A stretch of 8,239 nucleotides of DNA from an uncultured Collinsella sp. Lineage in GTDB: Bacteria > Actinomycetota > Coriobacteriia > Coriobacteriales > Coriobacteriaceae. Positions 6,662 to 8,239 of the stretch are shown in pieces. How positions within the stretch are numbered: the stretch's first letter is position 1; every line of letters starts with the position of its first letter. Location of the stretch: NCBI GenBank assembly GCA_938045085.1, contig CALINZ010000045.1, positions 1 to 8,239 of the forward strand. The letters are read 5' to 3'. The notes below the pieces were generated by a model. That model saw nothing but the letters and a program-made list of their open reading frames with translations. It did not search any database and had not been told where the DNA came from. The position numbers were made by a program, and so were the translations under genes.

Positions 6662-7396
6662 TTACGCCTGAGCGTTGGCGAAGGCCTGCTTGGCGCCCTC
6701 GGCACGCACGACAGCGAGCGCGCTGACGACAAACTCCTCAAGACCTGCGATCTGCGTAAGGTCCTCGCCCCACATCTGCTCGTTGGTGAGCACGTCGTGC
6801 ACCAGCTGGGCATCGTCGGCGCCGGCATGGGCGGCGTAGAAGTCGAGCACGAAGGCGTCGTCCTGAGCGGTGTACTCGGTGCCGTCGGAGCGACGCAGGT
6901 GCAGGCCGTCGCCCTCGCGGGACACGAGCTCCTGCGTGTAGAAGGAGATGAGCGTAGCGAGGCTCGTCGCCAGGCACTTGGGCAGGTTGCCGGTCTCGGC
7001 AACGTAGTCCTTGAGTGTGGGCAGGTCGCGAGCGCGCCACTTAGCCGTGGAGTTGAGGCAGATGGAGAGCAGCGCATGATCAATAAACGGGTTGTCGAAG
7101 CGGTTTTCGACGGCGGCGGCAAAGGCCTTGCAGGTCTCGGTGACGGTCTTGTTGGCGGCCAGGTTGGGGGTGCCCGGGATTCCGCCGGGCAGTACGACCA
7201 GATCGACATCCGAGTAATCCACGTCCTCGGCCAGCGCATCGGCGGTGAGGTGGATCTTATGGCTGCTCACCAGCTCTTTGCGGCCCATGGCGGACGCAAC
7301 GGTCACTTCGACTTTCGCGCGGCGGAGCAGGTCGATGACAAGGAGTGCCTCGCACTCTTCGGTGCCGTCGGCAAAAAATACAACTGCTTTGCTCAT
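6662..7396 (-). CDS. Chimeric ORF: DJ-1/PfpI N-terminal half fused to UxaB C-terminal part
   Basis: An open 244-residue frame joining parts of two unrelated families. Residues 1 to about 95 match the first half of a DJ-1/PfpI protein: strand MSKAVVFFADGTEECEAL with the conserved Glu, then DLVVLPGGIPGTPNLA. The usual GK-xxAAICAAP nucleophile-Cys segment that should follow is absent. From about residue 96 the sequence is instead the C-terminal mannitol-dehydrogenase-type domain of tagaturonate reductase (UxaB): RFDNPFIDH, LLSICLNSTAKWRARDLPTLKDY, then DDAFVLDFYAAH and MWGEDL. The roughly 350-residue UxaB N-terminus, with the NAD-binding fold and catalytic Lys, is missing. The product is unlikely to have either activity. 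The ATG at 7396 has a perfect AGGAGGT seven bases upstream that overlaps the stop of the preceding regulator gene; a GTG six bases earlier is less likely. It could be a true recombination product or an assembly join. Confidence 0.8.
   Translation of the reverse strand: MSKAVVFFADGTEECEALLVIDLLRRAKVEVTVASAMGRKELVSSHKIHLTADALAEDVDYSDVDLVVLPGGIPGTPNLAANKTVTETCKAFAAAVENRFDNPFIDHALLSICLNSTAKWRARDLPTLKDYVAETGNLPKCLATSLATLISFYTQELVSREGDGLHLRRSDGTEYTAQDDAFVLDFYAAHAGADDAQLVHDVLTNEQMWGEDLTQIAGLEEFVVSALAVVRAEGAKQAFANAQA
7100..7126 (-). other. DJ-1/UxaB fusion junction at a GCC repeat
   Basis: Homology switches families within a few codons here. On the minus strand the codons run GCC TTT GCC GCC GCC GTC GAA AAC CGC TTC; the Ala run ends the DJ-1-like part and ENRFDNP begins the UxaB-like part. 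The triplet repeat (7111-7120) could have served as microhomology for recombination or as an ambiguous overlap for an assembler. Confidence 0.6.
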
Positions 7397-7408
7397 AATC
7401 ACTACCTC

Positions 7409-7714
7409 CTAAGCCTCGGTCTTGTCGGCGGGGACGGTGCCCTCTTCCAGCAGGCGGCGCAGCACGCTGTCGTCCCGGCTCAGGACGCGGCTCACCCGGC
7501 TGATGATGGCACTGGATGCGCCAATGTTGCCCATGATGCTGGTGTAGCTCTGCTTGTTCATCAGCTTTTCAGCGATGTTATAGCGCTGTTCCATGGCGCT
7601 GAGCTCGGCGTAACTGCACACATCCTGTAAAAAACGGTAGCACTCCTCCGGCGTCTTCAGCTCCAGAAGAGCGGAATACAGGCCGGATTTTCCGGTGGGA
7701 TGATCTTTTGCCAT
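7409..7714 (-). CDS. YerC/YecD-type TrpR-like DNA-binding protein
   Basis: A 101-residue protein of the TrpR-like YerC/YecD family. LYSALLELKTPEECYRFLQDVCSYAEL (about 12-39) is the family's N-terminal helical segment. The helix-turn-helix follows at about 39-78, with the recognition segment GASSAIISRVSR near 65-76. It departs from the family pattern: the usual ISRVNR...YG.GGY ending is replaced by SRVLSRDDSVLRRLLEEG plus a short charged tail. YerC proteins are small repressors of poorly known targets, so function is inferred from family only. The ATG at 7714 has GGGGAGG eight bases upstream; an in-frame ATG at 7738 lacks a ribosome binding site. It is the first gene of a unit that continues, 12 bases after its stop, into the chimeric ORF and probably uxaA. 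A good promoter lies upstream. Confidence 0.8.
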   Translation of the reverse strand: MAKDHPTGKSGLYSALLELKTPEECYRFLQDVCSYAELSAMEQRYNIAEKLMNKQSYTSIMGNIGASSAIISRVSRVLSRDDSVLRRLLEEGTVPADKTEA

Positions 7715-7772
7715 AAAGCTTTCCTCCCCTGATGGCATCTTGCGTCAGGCCCGCAGAAAGGGCACTTCAATA

Positions 7773-7790
7773 CACTACTTTATTGTAGTG
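7773..7790. promoter_or_regulatory. Inverted repeat over the -10 of the trpR-like gene
   Basis: CACTAC and GTAGTG form perfect 6-bp arms around TTTATT, covering the predicted -10. This is a plausible operator, perhaps for autoregulation by the TrpR-like protein encoded just downstream. The arms are too far apart to match the usual NrdR box. Confidence 0.5.
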
Positions 7791-7810
7791 CAAGCGCGGC
7801 AAAAAAGCAA
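7782..7810 (-). promoter_or_regulatory. Predicted sigma-70-type promoter of the trpR-like gene
   Basis: On the minus strand TTGCTT (7810-7805) and TACAAT (7787-7782) are separated by exactly 17 bases. Transcription would start about 60 bases before the regulator's ATG. With no terminator visible before 5060, this may now also drive the chimeric ORF and uxaA. Confidence 0.6.
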
Positions 7811-7827
7811 TGGCTATTTTGCAGTTT

Positions 7828-8239
7828 TTACAGCATCCGCTCAAAAATGAGCTGGCCGGGCAGCCGCGTGGTCTCGTCCTCCTCGGCGGAGCCCAGCAGG
7901 CGGTAGCCTTTGGCCTTGAAGAACTGCTGCACGGGCAGGGCCTTGGCGTGGACGGTGCACCACACCCGACCACGGCCCTCGCCCCGGGCCAGGCGTTCAC
8001 AGCTGGCCACGATGTCCCGGCCCAGTGCTTTGCCCCGGAACTCCGGCTTGAGGTAGAGGTGGAGCAGGTGGAGAGAGGTATTTTCCATCTTCCAGGCAAA
8101 GTAGCCGATGACCTTGCCGCCCAGCAGCACGAGGAAGTAGTTGACATCGTTGTCAATGTCCTCCTCAATGGCGTCGGCGCTCTGCAGGGTGTCCACCAGC
8201 GTGTCCAGCTGCTTGGCGGGGTAATAGCGCTTGTACACC
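7828..8239 (-). CDS. GNAT-family N-acetyltransferase, partial
   Basis: Acetyl-CoA-dependent N-acetyltransferase of unknown substrate. The 136 codons present cover most of a GNAT fold: strand VNYFLVLLGGKVIGYFAWK (about 32-50), strand LHLLHLYLKPEFRG and the acetyl-CoA loop RGKALG near 68-73, followed by helix DIVASCERLA, and the C-terminal ...FFKAKGYRLLG near 106-116. The right edge probably cuts the start; the in-frame GTG at 8238 cannot be judged as a start without upstream sequence. It is followed after 113 bases by the trpR-like gene, which has its own promoter. CGG is the commonest Arg codon here (6 of 10 in my count), unlike uxaA, where I found none, which hints at a different genomic source. 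Confidence 0.85.
   Translation of the reverse strand, partial: VYKRYYPAKQLDTLVDTLQSADAIEEDIDNDVNYFLVLLGGKVIGYFAWKMENTSLHLLHLYLKPEFRGKALGRDIVASCERLARGEGRGRVWCTVHAKALPVQQFFKAKGYRLLGSAEEDETTRLPGQLIFERML

Noticed and set aside
7773..7790. NrdR box at the trpR-like promoter
   Set aside because: The arms CACTAC/GTAGTG are similar, but the span is about four bases too long for the known NrdR box spacing.
7801..7826. Possible terminator after the GNAT gene (GCAA...TTGC then TTTTTT on the minus strand)
   Set aside because: Only a four-base stem, and it overlaps the -35 of the next promoter; too weak to call.
1..8239. CRISPR arrays, tRNA or rRNA genes, insertion sequences, phage genes
   Set aside because: No regular direct repeats, cloverleaf-like genes, transposase frames or phage proteins were seen on either strand.

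Overview
The window is GC-rich and nearly all genes lie on the minus strand. The left ~7.1 kb is a pectin/galacturonate utilisation locus. Protein character, codon choice (arginine mostly CGC/CGT) and gene content suggest a gut actinobacterium of the Collinsella/Coriobacteriia type. This is inference from sequence impression, not a database match. The right ~0.8 kb (a TrpR-like regulator and a GNAT acetyltransferase) looks more like a gut clostridium: CGG is the commonest arginine codon in the acetyltransferase, whereas I find none in the altronate dehydratase.

Reading along the minus strand (right to left): an edge-truncated GNAT acetyltransferase (7828-8239); a promoter and a YerC/TrpR-like regulator (7409-7714); 12 bases later a chimeric ORF (6662-7396); altronate dehydratase uxaA (5096-6580) with its own terminator; a ~355-base intergenic region with at least five copies of a TGAACG-type operator and the promoter of a GPH-family sugar/hexuronide symporter (3181-4740); a terminator; a GH28 polygalacturonase (1470-3065); a terminator; and a pectinesterase carrying the start of a second, esterase-like domain (1-1335, cut by the left edge).

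The genes form a coherent pathway. Oligogalacturonides enter through the GPH symporter. Neither the polygalacturonase nor the pectinesterase shows a signal peptide, so de-esterification and cleavage to galacturonate probably happen in the cytoplasm. Galacturonate would then pass through the isomerase pathway (UxaC, UxaB, UxaA) to 2-keto-3-deoxygluconate. UxaA is intact. UxaB survives only as its C-terminal third.

The most unusual feature is the ORF at 6662-7396. Its first ~95 residues are the N-terminal half of a DJ-1/PfpI protein and its last ~150 are the C-terminal part of tagaturonate reductase (UxaB), joined in frame at a GCC-repeat. Both active sites appear to be missing. It is either a real recombination/deletion scar or an assembly chimera joining two genomes; the nearby composition change makes the artefact explanation serious. 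The second point of interest is the dense operator array before the symporter, which suggests control by a LacI-type regulator not encoded here.
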